64,000 nucleotides of DNA from Mytilus galloprovincialis (lineage: Eukaryota; Mollusca; Bivalvia; Mytilida; Mytilidae), in contig NC_134842.1 of the NCBI RefSeq assembly GCF_965363235.1, positions 32,240,958-32,304,957 on the forward strand. The letters are read 5' to 3'. Under the pieces are notes generated by a model that saw nothing but the letters and a program-made list of their open reading frames with translations, had not been told where the DNA came from and ran no database searches. Made by a program: the position numbers and the translations under genes. Shown piece by piece: positions 47,965 through 61,700 of the stretch (positions within the stretch are counted from its first letter, which is position 1; each line of letters starts with the position of its first letter).

Positions 47965-49019
47965 TGATGATAACACTTCAATTCAAAAGCTCAGCACTGC
48001 AGTTATACACTGTTCATATCAATGAAGAAAGTCAATACACGCATTACGGACGGAAGCAACAGATAACAAATATTTGATTTATTTGATGAACTTTGATGAC
48101 ATCTTTATTTGTATAACAAATATATCAGTTCATCATTCCAACTTGTTAATTGTTTGTTTAAACAACTTTTGAAAAATTCTGGACTTGCATTAATAATTAT
48201 AAACTTATGGCAGACACGTGGTACTGCTTAATTGTCTGTGAGAACTGTAAAATATTACAATGAATTTTAGAATATATCAGGTTTCACATTTTTAAGCAAC
48301 ACGAGTAATGTAAATTTTTATCAATAGAAACAAAAGAATACATTTAAATTATACTTTCATTTTATTACGCTTTGTTGGTTCGTAGCCAGCCTAAATCCAC
48401 TGTGTAAGTCCAAATAAATAGCATTCTATACTCTAAACAGTCAGAATAATATATATGCTCATCCGTTGCTTATAACCGATTAAACACTTAATAAATTTCA
48501 TGTCAAAAGAGCTTTTCTTGATTCAACAGGAATGCTCACACGATCATATTTGAAAGCAACAAATATAGAAGAACCGAAATTGTTGATCGATATGACCACA
48601 AAACATTATCACACAATAGGTCACCGAACGGTTTTCGAAAATGAACAATTCCCTTACCTTTTCGGTAGGTATCAATAGCTCAGATTTACACAATGCGAAA
48701 TAGATAAAAAGAAAACCAAAAGTAATATTTTAATTAAAACTAAGTTAAAATAAACGAACAAATATAATAATAACCAGCGTGCAGTCAACGACATCCGCCG
48801 GACCATTTAATCCTGGGATGGGCACATAAAATAGAGAAAAAGATAACAATGTTTAAAAGCTCAGCAGCCATTTAAATTTATATAGTCTTGTAACTTTACG
48901 TGATTAATATTTGAACAAACTAAAAAATCAAAGTTATATGGCAATAACTTTACTCCTCAGATTAGTACTAAGAACAATATAATAAAATAAATACTCGCTT
49001 TTACCATAGATTCACAGAT
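47965..49019. other. 3' flank of the intact TLR
   Basis: No gene is seen. A possible AATAAA polyadenylation signal occurs near 48412 ('ccaaataaatag'). The rest is AT-rich. Confidence 0.4.
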
Positions 49020-49235
49020 AGATATAAAAAAGAAGATGTGGTATGATTGCCAAAGAGACAACTCTTCACAAGAAACCAACATGACACAGAAATTTACACC
49101 TATAGGTCACCGTACGAACTTCAATAATGAGAAGAGCCAATACCACATAGTCAGCTATGAAAAGACCTGAAATGACAAATGTGAAACAATTTGAAAGAGA
49201 AAACTAACGGCCTAATTTATCTACAGACAATATTT
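49020..49235 (+). repeat. Dispersed repeat R1
   Basis: 'aagatgtggtatgattgcca' followed by 'gacacagaaatttacaccta' and 'cacatagtcagctatgaaaa'. Confidence 0.8.
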
Positions 49236-49689
49236 CATAGGATGTTTGTTAAAGAATCCATTGCTTCTGTGTGTAACTTTGTTGTGATGTAGTAGCGTTC
49301 ACAGAATCAAATTGATACCGCGCTTCATACTTAACCTGTGCGCATGTTGAACGCTTTGACACCCCTATGAAAATAATAATAATATTCCTTTAATAACATG
49401 TCTATACTATAATTATCGTGAAATTACGAGAAAAACGAGCCTTTCGGTTGGTTTTCTTAGTATTTGTTGAACGTTGTCTTAGTGATTATGCGCATTGTCG
49501 ACTTCTATTTGTTTCTCGAAAAAGAGGTTCAACCAAAAAATGTTTTTAAAATGCTTTATCTGCTTGGACTGCCTCTACCCTTTGTTCCATCAGGATCAAA
49601 TATTGTAATATAGCCGAATATTATTTTCATTAGAAATTATATTGTAGAATATCTCATCGATTAGTAATATCATACAGGAGTTTGGTGTT

Positions 49690-50330
49690 TCGTGACACAG
49701 AGATACATCATCATAGATGATGCATATAAAACTCATCATAGATACCAGGATCAAAATTTGTATTTACGTCAGACGCGCATTTTATTGAGAACTTTGGCAA
49801 AATCGTTTGAAACTTCAATGTTATGTTTTTATTGATTATTCAAAAAAAAAAAAATAAGGAAGTACTAACCATTTAAAACGTGATGACTTCCTGAATCGTA
49901 TTGTCACTAAAGGTAACATTTATTGCTTAATAGTGAAACAACTTAATATATCGCTTCCACAAAGGTTTCAATTCTTTCACCTAAACTTCACACTTTAAAA
50001 TACTTCCTAATTTTTTAATCAGTAATTTCATATCATTGCGGTTACATGTAATAGTGAAGAAAAATGAAAATAGAGTATAAAAGATTGAGTTTTAAAAATA
50101 TCCTTTGTATGTTGTAATTCTTCCGCAGTAAAGTCGATTTCTTATCATGTGATAAAATAATAATAACTTATCAGTTTTCCACCTTCTTTGCGTGTTTTGT
50201 CTGATTCCACATTTTTTAAAGGATATATATAAGAAAACAAATCCTGCATTAACCATGTTAACCCTTTGCACTGCAGTTTACGTTCAGTTATATTATCATA
50301 TGTAAATGTAATACTTTAGATGTCGACTTA
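49690..50330 (+). repeat. R3 fragment and a fourth TLR 5'-flank-like block
   Basis: 49725-49800 carries R3-type text ('gtcagacgcgcattttattg'). From about 49855 to 50330 phrases such as 'ggaagtactaaccatttaaa' and 'tgttgtaattcttccgcagt' can be aligned loosely with the 42.2-42.5 and 39.7-40.1 blocks. No exon follows. Confidence 0.4.
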
Positions 50331-51489
50331 TTAGACGGACAGAGGACAAGTCGCATAACTTACATGTTCTTCATGTTCTTGTTGAAAATACTGAATCTGA
50401 ATCTGCACTCCATTTCTTGAATCAAACGTAATTTTCTCTATCACCAGGGCAAATTTTTCTGTTTTTTTCAAGAAATGACTTTATATAACATGCATTTTTC
50501 AATAGGTTAACACAACAAATATCTGACAGCACAGTTCTCCCTACCAATTACAACCCCGAATACTCTGCGAAAAATAGACATACAGCTAAAAATAAACTAA
50601 CGTTCGTTGTTCATGCCTGATGATGTCAGAAATACAAGAACACATATTTTGCAAGCTATTGAAATAGAAAGATTCAGTTTGTCGATATTTCGTCAAAATA
50701 TCATTCGAGAAATAATTCCACATCTAAATCTCGAGCAATACGATATATATCAACTATAGACAGTTACACTAACAAATGTTTAAAAAGTTCAGCAAGGCTA
50801 ACATTTTAGATATGAATTTTAAATCGATTCGACTAGACAAATATCAAATCACATTCAATCCAGTTAGAAAAATCCAAGTATAAAAAGAGGAAGATGTCTG
50901 TAAACAAAATGATGTTGCACTTCATGATCAAATCGTCTTACATAAGCTTCCAAATCGCTGACATAAATAAAACTATGCAATTCTAGTTCAAGAAATAATG
51001 ATTTAAAATATCAACAATGGAATTGAACTCTAATCTTTCTAGAATGGCTAAGACCAACCCAGTTTTGTTGCATTGCTGAATTTTTGCCTTTATATGTTTT
51101 GTTTTGTAGTTGTGTGTCTGGTTTTTTGTTGTTTTTTTTGTCTCGATTATTGTAGATCATTATTCTAAGACAAATAATATGTTTTTGGACATTACATCAA
51201 CCTGCTGACCAAATATAAAGCCATTTTGTTCAGCAGTACATCAGAAATGTGTGTCAAGATATACACTTTATTTCACATATTGAAATGTTGAAATTGTCTG
51301 CAAAGAGATCTTTTGACAAAATATGAAGTAGTATATGTGATGAGTACTTTACAGCATTAGTATTAGACGAAAGGACTAATTGATAAACAAGGTTCATACA
51401 ACATAGATCCCAGTCATTGTTGTTACATGTATTTTATTCTTAAAATATCGAATGTCACATAAATGTCTGATAATCATTTCAACAAAGAT
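50331..51489. other. Intergenic, no gene seen
   Basis: AT-rich DNA with no exon, RNA gene or recognised repeat. Confidence 0.5.
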
Positions 51490-51790
51490 TTGAAAAAGAA
51501 GATGTAGTAGGATTGCAAATGAGACAACTGTTCACAAGAGACCAAAATGACACAGAAATTAACAACTATAGATCACGGTACGGCCTTCAACAATGAGTAA
51601 AGCCCATACCGCATAGTCAGCTATAAAAGTCCCGGAAATGACAATGTAAAACGATTCAAACGAGAAAACTAACGGCCTTATTTATGTAAAAAAAATGAAC
51701 GAAAAACAAATATATAACACATAAACAAACCACAACCATTGAATGACAGGTTCCTGACTTGGGACAGGCGCATACGTATGGCTCATTCTT
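51490..51790 (+). repeat. Dispersed repeat R1
   Basis: Forward copy with 'gatgtagtaggattgcaaat', 'gcatagtcagctataaaagt' and 'gacttgggacaggcgcatac'. Confidence 0.8.
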
Positions 51791-51954
51791 GTCAAATGGT
51801 CTTAATCATGGTTCAATATCAAGAAGTTTATTGACCATTTAATAAGCTTACTGTAATTTTAACTATAAAATTTAAGTACTTGACAACGTTTTTACGCCTC
51901 AAATTGATATTAAGCACAGCATAATTTAAAACTAGCTAATACAAAAAGCCAAAA

Positions 51955-52250
51955 TTAATGCAAAGTATCAGCTTTTGAAACAGACCGAGATGTAAAATTG
52001 TCTAGAAGTTCTTTAGAATTTTTAAGAATCCACATATGGTTAATACCACTATGCGAGTAAACACTTTTAGAGTATTTATGAAGACCCTCTTTCACGGCGG
52101 ACAGAATGTTAGTCAATCTAATGGACAATTCTTTAGGGGAACATAAAGATGAGCCAGCAATATACCGATGTTTGTACGTAATTTTATTAAACTTTGGTAT
52201 CCAATACAAACAAGGTAAAAATGTAAGTCATCCGATTTGGTGTGCAATGT
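51955..52250 (-). mobile_element. Penelope-like RT fragment
   Basis: The minus-strand frame reads YWIPKFNKITYKHRYIAGSS and HMWILKNSKELLDNF, matching the RT at 10870-12893 (WILKLHKTP; MWILKNSKDLL). Only this N-terminal third of the RT is present. It lies just 3' of the seven-exon gene, and an AATAAA (minus, 52260-52255) within it could serve that gene. Confidence 0.75.
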
Positions 52251-52506
52251 AATGTTTATTGAAGCCATGAAGGACTTATCATTTGCTTAAATATCATCCT
52301 TGTCAAATTATATGTCTTTGTATGTGGGATTACCTGAGTACTCATTTATACCCAGTTCTTTTACAGTACATTCGTAGTAAAACGATTTACATACAAAGAC
52401 AAAATTATTATAGGAACAACAACATAATATATATAAGACATGGTTTTGCAATTTTCATATTCCTTTTCTTTTTTGTTTAATGCAAACTAGAATTGTTACA
52501 AAGCCG

Positions 52507-52772
52507 TTAATGAAAATCCAGTAATTTTATACACAATATTCCTCCGTGTCCATCCCGCATGTAAACATACCACCCTGGTGTTCCATAGCCCGGATACTTT
52601 TCCTGAATGTTAGGATCTCCATCAAGAAAAACTGGGAAAAATGAGAACGGACTATCCCCAAGAAATGGAATTGTCCCTAATAGCTGACCTTCAGTGGAAA
52701 AATGAAACAAATGCTGTCTTGAATACTTATGAACTATTTCTGTTTCGTGTCTCCAAGAAACTAAAAAGCCAG
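52507..52772 (-). CDS. Terminal exon of the seven-exon gene
   Basis: Acceptor 'tttttacttttcag' precedes 52772. The exon encodes AGFLVSWRHETEIVHKYSR at its start and ends LLDFH then TAA. It is the longest exon, with a run rich in Gly, Tyr and Trp near the end. Confidence 0.8.
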
Positions 52773-55700
52773 CTGAAAAGTAAAAACAACAAGTCATTGC
52801 GATATATAAAGTGACATAATTACATTTCAAATGCAATCAAGAAGGTGTTAGTCATTTTATTAATTGGTGTTTAACGCCACTGTCATTACGATAGGATATT
52901 TAACGCGTTCGGCGGTCAGTTGTATTGGTGTACCGACCTTGCGAGGGCTGTATAGCCAGTCAAGGTCGTTAAATACTTCCATTTGTTGCATTGGTGGAGT
53001 AAGCCGGAGTGCGCGATTATAACAACCGACCTCCGACAGGAAAACTGACAATCATAGCCAATTAGTTTCGGAGTCGAGCACGTCTGCTACGTGTGGGGTT
53101 CGAGTTCACACCATCAGTGTTAATTGGCAAGTGACACACGTACAGCATTCAGGCACCAAAGTCTCTACGGTGTAATGAATAATCAACTCATCATATATAC
53201 CAGGATTAATATTTTATATTTACGCCAGACGCGCGTTTCGTCTACAAAAGACTCATCAGTGACGCTCGAATCAAAATTGTTTTTAAAAGCCAAATAGAGT
53301 ACGAAGTTGAAGAGCATTGAGGACCAAAAATTCCTAAAATTTTTGCCAAATACAGCTAAGGTAATTTATTCCTGAGGTAGAACAGCTTAGTTTTACAAAA
53401 AACATGTGAAACACACTTTGATTGGTGTTATTTTTAAACAATAATAATTAAACTAAGAGAGTCCTGATTTATTTGAATCATAAGACGGAAACATTAAAAC
53501 ATATTTTTTTTTGGCTACACTCTAATCTAAATCACAATCTACATGTAAATGCCTTGGTAGTCGGAATATTGACATGTTTTCAAAATGAAATATACACAGT
53601 TGACTCGATATAAAATGTATTTTTTGTTAATTATTTCTAAATAAATATACACTTACAAGAATAACCAGTCTTAATAGAAATGGTTTTAAGTACACAAAAG
53701 TAACGATTAATGGTGGTGATGTAGAATCACACAAATGTTAAACCCAGTTTATGACATGTATATTCCTGTCCCCAATCAGGAGTCCGTACATAAATGGTTG
53801 TCTTCGGTTGGTATCTGTCATGCTTTTATTTACGTGGTCCATGTCAGGACTTAACATAGAATGGTTGAAGGCCGTAAGGTGACGTATAGTTGCTTTCAGC
53901 CATGTTATTTCAATTAAAATAAGTAGTTGTATTATTGGTGTTTATACACTATCTCCGTTTGTTGTATAATTACCTTGCAAAATTCCTCGTGTGACTGCTT
54001 GAAGCCAGGATTTAAAAGTTCAGACTGTTGGTGTTGCCTTTTTATAGTTTTATAGTGTCACATGTGGAGCAGGACCTGATTACCCTTCCAGAGCATCTGA
54101 GATCTCCCCCAGGTTTTGGTAAGTCTTCGTGTTGTTTAGTCCTTAGTTTTTTATGTTTTGTTTTCTGTACTATTAATTGTCTGGTTTTTTTTTCAATTTT
54201 TATCCATGGCGTTCTCAGTTTGGTTTCAATCTATAAGTTTGGTTATCCCTCTGGTATCTTTCGTACCTCTTTCTTATTGAAATCCGGTACCTCTTTTAAC
54301 TTATTATACAGTATGGTTTTTATATATATATTTTTTTTTTAGATTGGTGATATGGTGAACTGTAGTTGTTTACAAGAACAAATTAATAATACAAACAAAA
54401 GATATGTACAATAATAGAATATAAATTAATTTAAATTGCCACTGGAAAATGAGAGTAATAGGGATGAGTACAGTAAATTATCTAAGGCTTGCAGTTAACA
54501 TGAAAAACATCTCGAACCGTTGTTGCAAATGGGCTTAACATTTAGAGGTCGTAGCCTTGTCTCTCTATAAGAAACATCGGATTTATTGTCGACATTCTGA
54601 GAGCTAGGCTATATACTGTACAGCAAAGGATTTTACATCCGGTCGGAAGAAGACCAAGAGTGCCTCGGTTTCTTTCAAATCTCCAGTCACCCTTATCGAT
54701 ATGTTAAAAAAAATAACAATGATAAACTTTATTGATAGTCTAAAACGTTATTGATTTCATAAATCATATTATATATTCTAGGAAAAAAAAGCTTTAAGAT
54801 ATTTTTTTATTTTTGTCATGTTCAACACTTATTTAAAACAAAACAAGATTTGCGTCATAAATAGAGATGGTTTGTTTCCTCAAATGATATTCATAAATAT
54901 TGAAAGGTTGTAGAAACAGATATACGACATACTAGAGAATTTTTTTTACATGCGAACTGAATTTGAACTTCGAAAATAACAAACAAAAACAGAGACAACA
55001 GTATCCTTTACATTACCTCCGCTTAAGGTAGCACAATACAAAGATTTTTTTACTTCCAATCACTAACCTTTGAAATGTTGTAATTTTCTTTTGAATGCAT
55101 AGAAAATAACAAAAGAGGTATATATAGACAGATAAAAGATTAATCTTTTAAATGAATGCAATATTTTTATAATGCAATCATTATGTAATCAATTATTATG
55201 TAATTAGTGGCAAAATCTGGGTAGGTTCACTTGAATGAATTTAGCTCTATTATCTCTTTAACTATACAGAAAATTTTAACGAAATCTTAATCAACTCATC
55301 ATGGGCTTCAAAAGGGTGTCTCAGATTGTCTCTATTGTATTCTATTCTCTCATAAATCTCTAATTAGTGTAAACATCCTAACCACATAAAAGAAGATAAT
55401 GTTTAATTAGGTGTACAATTTGTTCTATACATTCTATCTGAAATCTGAGACACCTTTTTGTAGATAATGGCCATAGGAACAACATATAATAAATTCAACC
55501 CTCTAGGGATACCTATGCAGAAGCTAATTTCATTTAAAAGTGGAAATTTGGTGAAAAATATTTTAGACACAATTAACATTATAATTGGTTACATAATTGT
55601 TGCATAATACTAACATTGCATTTATTTAAAAGAGTAAACTGTTAGCTATCCAAAACTACCACTTTTATAAATGTTCAAGCATTATTAAGAAAGTTACAGC

Positions 55701-58700
55701 ATTTTAAAACTTGGGAGTTGGAGTTATAAAATCTTTGTATTGTGCTACCTTAAATGTATTCGAAATGCATTTGTTTCAACGTCAATAAAAACTCACCATT
55801 TCTGCTGACAAAACAGAAATCTGTTGGATAACCAGGCAGATGTATTGCTGTAGTTATAGAAGCTTCATAAAATCTAAAAGCCGATAGAAATAAAAAAAAA
55901 AGCATTTAACCATGTATACTGAAACTCAGATATAACGAGTTTAATACTGCATTTAAATTTGTAAATGTTTAGAGAAAGTTCCTGAATAATTAATAAATAA
56001 TTTACTGTTTTAATAGAGATGTGTAGTTATTTTAGGACTAGTGTTTGTTATAGTTTTCGTTGGCATGAGGTTGTTATTGTCAGTTTCAGAAACATTCTCT
56101 AAACATTTACAAATTATAAATGCAGCATTAAACTGGTAATATCTGAGTTTTGAATTTCCTCTTAAGTACCTTCCGTCATCTTTCAATCATCCCATTAAGT
56201 TTAAATATCATATTTACCATTTTCCTTAAGCGTCTCCTGCTATCGATACATCACCCATAATGAGAATTCACACACATAAAGTCAAATTGAAACAATCGGA
56301 AATGGGACACAATCGGTAAAATTACAGATCAAACGACTTACTGTAGGTTCATTATTATTCGTTGGATACCAATTTTTGTGGGTTTTGTGGGTACAGGTGA
56401 ACCAAGAATTCAAATGTTTAACGAATAACATATTTCAATAGCCTTTGAATACAGAGATTGGCAAAACCACGAATTCAAATATCCAAGAATATGCAAGTTT
56501 TAGCAATCCACGAAAACAATTAGCCACAGTAACTAGTATCTGAAGATCACTAAACCGAGAAAAAATGGCACTAGTTACTTGAGACACCGACACATTGTAT
56601 CGGTCTGCCAAATTGTGAAGGTTGTCGGCAAATTTTGATAGTGTCGATTTCAGACTCGATTTAAATAACTCTGATGGGGCCTTTTTGTGTAAGGAGGATA
56701 CCCTGTTGATAAAGTATGTCTAGTGATAACATACATGAGCGTAACGCACGACGTTTGATATGTAAACGTCATATAGCGGAAAAGAGGGTATGTTTTTGCT
56801 GAGAAATGAAAAGTTGACGTTCGGGAATTTGAAATCATCACGTGTGGTTTATATTTTAAGCTTGAAATAAATCTATTTTCATGTATGAAAATGTTAAAGG
56901 ACCATTTAATCAAATTGGAAAATTTCTTTTTGAGAATTTGAAAGAATTGTAGTGAGGGGAGTCCAGAAGCAGTTATTTTTCTTGGAATTAAATTAAGAAA
57001 TTTATTTAAACCGTCTAACGAAATTATATACTAGTACTTAAAAAATTCTCTTTTACATTCTTTTCGTAAGCTTTTTACAAAGTTCTTCGTGTTTTGATAA
57101 CCGTCCAACAATGTATGTTATTAACAAAAGTAATCGAGATTAAGGAATTGAATTTGACGTATTCCAAACACCTTTTAATGTGCATGTTAAACACTCCGGT
57201 TTGGACATTGCTGTGGAAAGATATAGAATATCAAATCAGAGTGTCGACGTTTATTAGTATTGAAAAAATGGGACAGTACACAGTCGTAGCCAAATGAAGA
57301 CCGTGGTCCAGCATCACTATGAAACGGATCCTGCATATTCGAGAGCAAACCAAAAAATAAAAATGGGTCTTTCAATATTCAGTAATAAGAATACCTTTGC
57401 ACTTAACCCAACCCTGACTAAAAATTCTACTTGAAAGTATAAATCAACTATTATTAGGAATAAAAGATGTTCCATCAGGAGAAAACATGGTGTGTTCAAA
57501 GAAATACTTGTACCTGCCAATATACCTTTTCATATACATTGATGAAATATATACACAAAAAAAAAGTAAAGCTTGCGAAAATTTCTCATCATAAAGTTAT
57601 TGTTATGTTGTATTGACTTACTGATTACTTTGTTGTTCTGATATCTCAATGACCAAAAGTAAGGTTTCGGCATGCAGTACAATTCTATAAATAATGCTTT
57701 CATCAGTTTTCGTTATCTTTGTCTCCAATAGGTGAATATTAATGTTGTGTGCCAAATGAATAATATATTCATCTCTTTCTAAAATATCCCTATAAACAAT
57801 AATAATATGACAGCTACATATATTTAAAAATCTAGACAATCTTAAATATTAACTTCACTGATATGAAAAGATCTACAGTTGTGATTGGGGTAGAACTTAC
57901 ATGATAGGTGTTACTAGTAACCCATATATCAAACTTTTATAAAATCAATACATAAAAAGTAAACATGTATTCACGTGACTGTAATATAATATGGATGGTG
58001 GTAAATAAAGGCAGTAGTATACCGCTGTTCGAAATTCATATGGTAATTGTTTTCAATTTTATAAAGTTTTTTTAATTTTAATTATTTTGTTTGAAAGGAC
58101 AAAACAAAAATTGATATTGCATTTTCTACTGTATGCACCAATATTTTTTGATTTGGAATAACCTTTATTTTCGTTATTATTGATTTAATAATTGATTTCC
58201 ACAAATTGTATTGAATCCTTTTAAAAAATTATATTTTATTGGTATACCAGAATAATAATGATTCAACAGGGAAACGTCCGGATCCAAACATTAATTCGGA
58301 CTCCGAGCGGACTAGCCCTCATCATTTACGCCGGGTGGAAAGCAGAGAGGTCGAACTACTAAATATACATAGCGTTTGATTTGAACCCGTCATAAATCAT
58401 GCCACCATTAACGAATCGAGACCCATACCGCTTTAACACTGAGGTTGTTGTTCTGGAATGAAGTGAGACATTTTAAGCTATATTAATTATATAATAATCT
58501 CAATGATTTCAGTAGATTACAAGGCTATTGAACTTGAATTTTGTCATTTCTTCTACCTAAACTATTTTGTACCTTTCAATGCTTTCTTTTATCTTTAAAT
58601 TCAGTTTCAAACATGTGGTTTTCCTTATGTTCAATGCACAGACTCCTATAGAATCTTGGACGATACAAATATCAGCATTAACAACAAAGATTTCTTTCAC

Positions 58701-61700
58701 ATTAGTTAAATTGTCAACGATTGTGTTCTCATGTTCCTGTCTTATACACATTCTGCAAAAAAATGCAAATATCAGCATTGATAAAAAATAAAAGACCTGT
58801 TAAACATAAGAAAAATTTGCAATTATTCTGTTGTGATGTTCCTGTCTGTGATACAAAGTGAAAACACACGACAAATTTAACTTCAAAATGAAAATAATAC
58901 TTACTTGAATGATAAGATCAACACCCAAAAAAGTTTGCAAAGTTTATGTACACATTCTTAAAACATCATTTGATTATTAACAAATTGAATTAAAAAATTG
59001 AGAAATAAACATGTTTGTGGTTTCTGGATTTTAAAATATTGCAACCTCGGGAACAACCAGAGATACACTAGTTGTGGAATAGCAAATCTAATGCGGTATT
59101 AGTTATAGTGTTACCAAGTCAGGTTAATGGTCATTGTTATATTATAGTTCGTTTCTGTGTGTGTTACATTTTAGTGTTGTTTTTTTTTTTTTTTTTCTTA
59201 TCGATTTATGAATTTCGAACAGCGATAAACTACTGTTACCTTTTATTTAATGTAATTGTTGATTTTTAAGTGTTTTACAATTATGATATGTATAACAAGT
59301 CATGTTTTCGTCTGTTTGTGTGATTTGTTACTAAAATTATCTGCTTGTTTCTTCAAAATCGTAACATATCTTGCTGCAATGATGTGAGTTTGAGTGCAAT
59401 CCATTCAAAATATTCAACAATTGTATTCTTTTTTTGTCCCTGCGATCATGCAACAAGCCTCCTTCGAACCCTTTAAATTGTTGCTGTTATGGATCATAAC
59501 GTGCAAAGATCGTGGTACTGTCACTACATGGGACATCTAAGTTATTGACCCCATAATGAATGACTGGATGTGACTGCGTACATGTACTTGTAGAACCTGC
59601 ACAAACAAACGGTCGCCCCACTTTGGCATGGGTTTAACTAGCGGTCAGAAGAAGACCAAAGTGACCATAATTGTATTCCTCAGTCATCTTTTTTGGCAGT
59701 CAGTACAACATTCGGAGTACAACATAAAGTTTCAGTTTTTTGGGAAAACACATTTAGGAGATAACAGTATTGTATTTGAAGCTCCAACGGCATCAATTGG
59801 TAGTTTTGATGGTCGCAAATTTAGTTTACTGGCAACGCGTTAGCAGAGACAGTAACAGGTATTTGCGACTATCAAATCACCAATTGATGCCGTGGAGCTT
59901 AAAATACAATATTGGTATCTCCATTCTAATGAAACTGACAGAAAACAACGTTAAAACATGTAGTGATAATCTGTCATATACCGTCTGTGCTTGCGCGTAC
60001 GTTCCATATCATCAATTATCAATTGATGCCATGAAAATTAGTGAAGTTATCCAATCAAAATGAACGTTAATAACGTTGTTGCATTAGAATTATTAATGGA
60101 TAGCATCAACTCTGACATCTGTAGCTTGGAATTTGTTGACATTAAATATCCATGTATACCAGCATTGTTTTATTAATATAGATTATAAATAAGAATCACT
60201 TTGATTGACATCGTTTATCTGCTATCGATTCGCGATCCAATCAAATTAGTTATCCTCAACATATATTCCACATGAACAGTTAAGTTTAATCGGAGTCCAA
60301 ATCAGAGATCAACATCGGTTACGTTAAACTTACAGAAAACACATAACGACGAAGAGAATGGACACACATTTTAAAGATATATTAACAGACAAAGTACAAG
60401 TAAAAGTTTTAAATTTAAAAACAATATACATATTTCAGCTGTATAGCTAAATTACATGATTTGTAACCAACAAATTTACCTGTCATTCTTGTCGATATAA
60501 ACAAAGTTTTCTCCCATGATACAAAAACTGTCTTCCTTCCCAGATTGTTTCTTTGCTATAATGCTTCTATAGGGAATTTGTTCATGAATCTCCCCATACT
60601 GGTTAAACAAAATTATTTGACCTGACTGTCTGTAATAGGAATAAGACCTCAAGTAAATTAGGTTCGTCACCAAACATCCAACAAAAACACAGAGTGAACG
60701 TGGCCGGGTACTTGTACATCCATCAACAAAAAGACATAACTCTGAGAGTACTCGCAGTAACACTGTTTTGCTTTTTTTTTTTAATCTTTGAATATCATTT
60801 TCTTAATTACGAATATTAATAATGTTATCAGTAAAGAAAATCAAACTATGTATTATTCTTATATCCGTATGCACATTAATGGCTCTACTATCGGTATGTA
60901 CCTGTATCTTGGCATTGCGTCAGATCGTGTTTATCTCTGACTGTTAATGACGTCTTTCATTAAATCCATTCGATGTTTGAATATTGACATTTATTTTATT
61001 AGTTAGAATTGGCTTTGAACTAGCTGTGTTTGTAACTGCGAGTACTCTCAAATTTGTACTTTCTGCCTTTTTTGTTGTTGTGGGGATGTATAAATACCCT
61101 ACCCCGTCAGGTATGTGTTTTTTTAGGTGTTGTTTCTGTTTTGTATCGATTTGATGAGAAAAGCCAATTTTAGCTGATGTTTACAGTTTGTTCTGTATTT
61201 TGTACTGTTACATCACAGGGGGAAGGGGGAGTTTGACACCAAAAAGTAGTTTATCCAGACACTTTCTATATGGGCCTGTTCCAATTCAGAAGCCTTTGAC
61301 TTAGTGGTTGTCGTTTGTTGCTGCATATAATATTTAGGAACATATATCAGGCCGTTTGTTTTCTCGTTTGATTTGTTTTGGAGTTCTGTAGATATAAGAA
61401 TATATGCGAAGGCTTCCATGTAAGGAAAAATTAGTGAAAGGGTTTGACTTTTTTTTTAACTGTCTTAAAAAAAAATAGGAAATGTTTACAGACGGAGAAC
61501 ACGTCATATCAAACGACAGCTTAAGCTATATGAAATTATACTGAAGATCGTAGTCCATTTTTTAACATTTTTATGTATAGTTATGATTTTGTTTGTTTAG
61601 TTCTACTTTGTTAATTTGCAGCTCATTACCAGAAAAGATATGGATATACGTTTATTTATTTGAAAACATATCTTCTCAAACCAAAGCTTTATAAAAGGTT

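Noticed and set aside
59628..60063. Two overlapping plus-strand frames
   Set aside because: They cover an inverted repeat and lie in an intron of the minus-strand gene.
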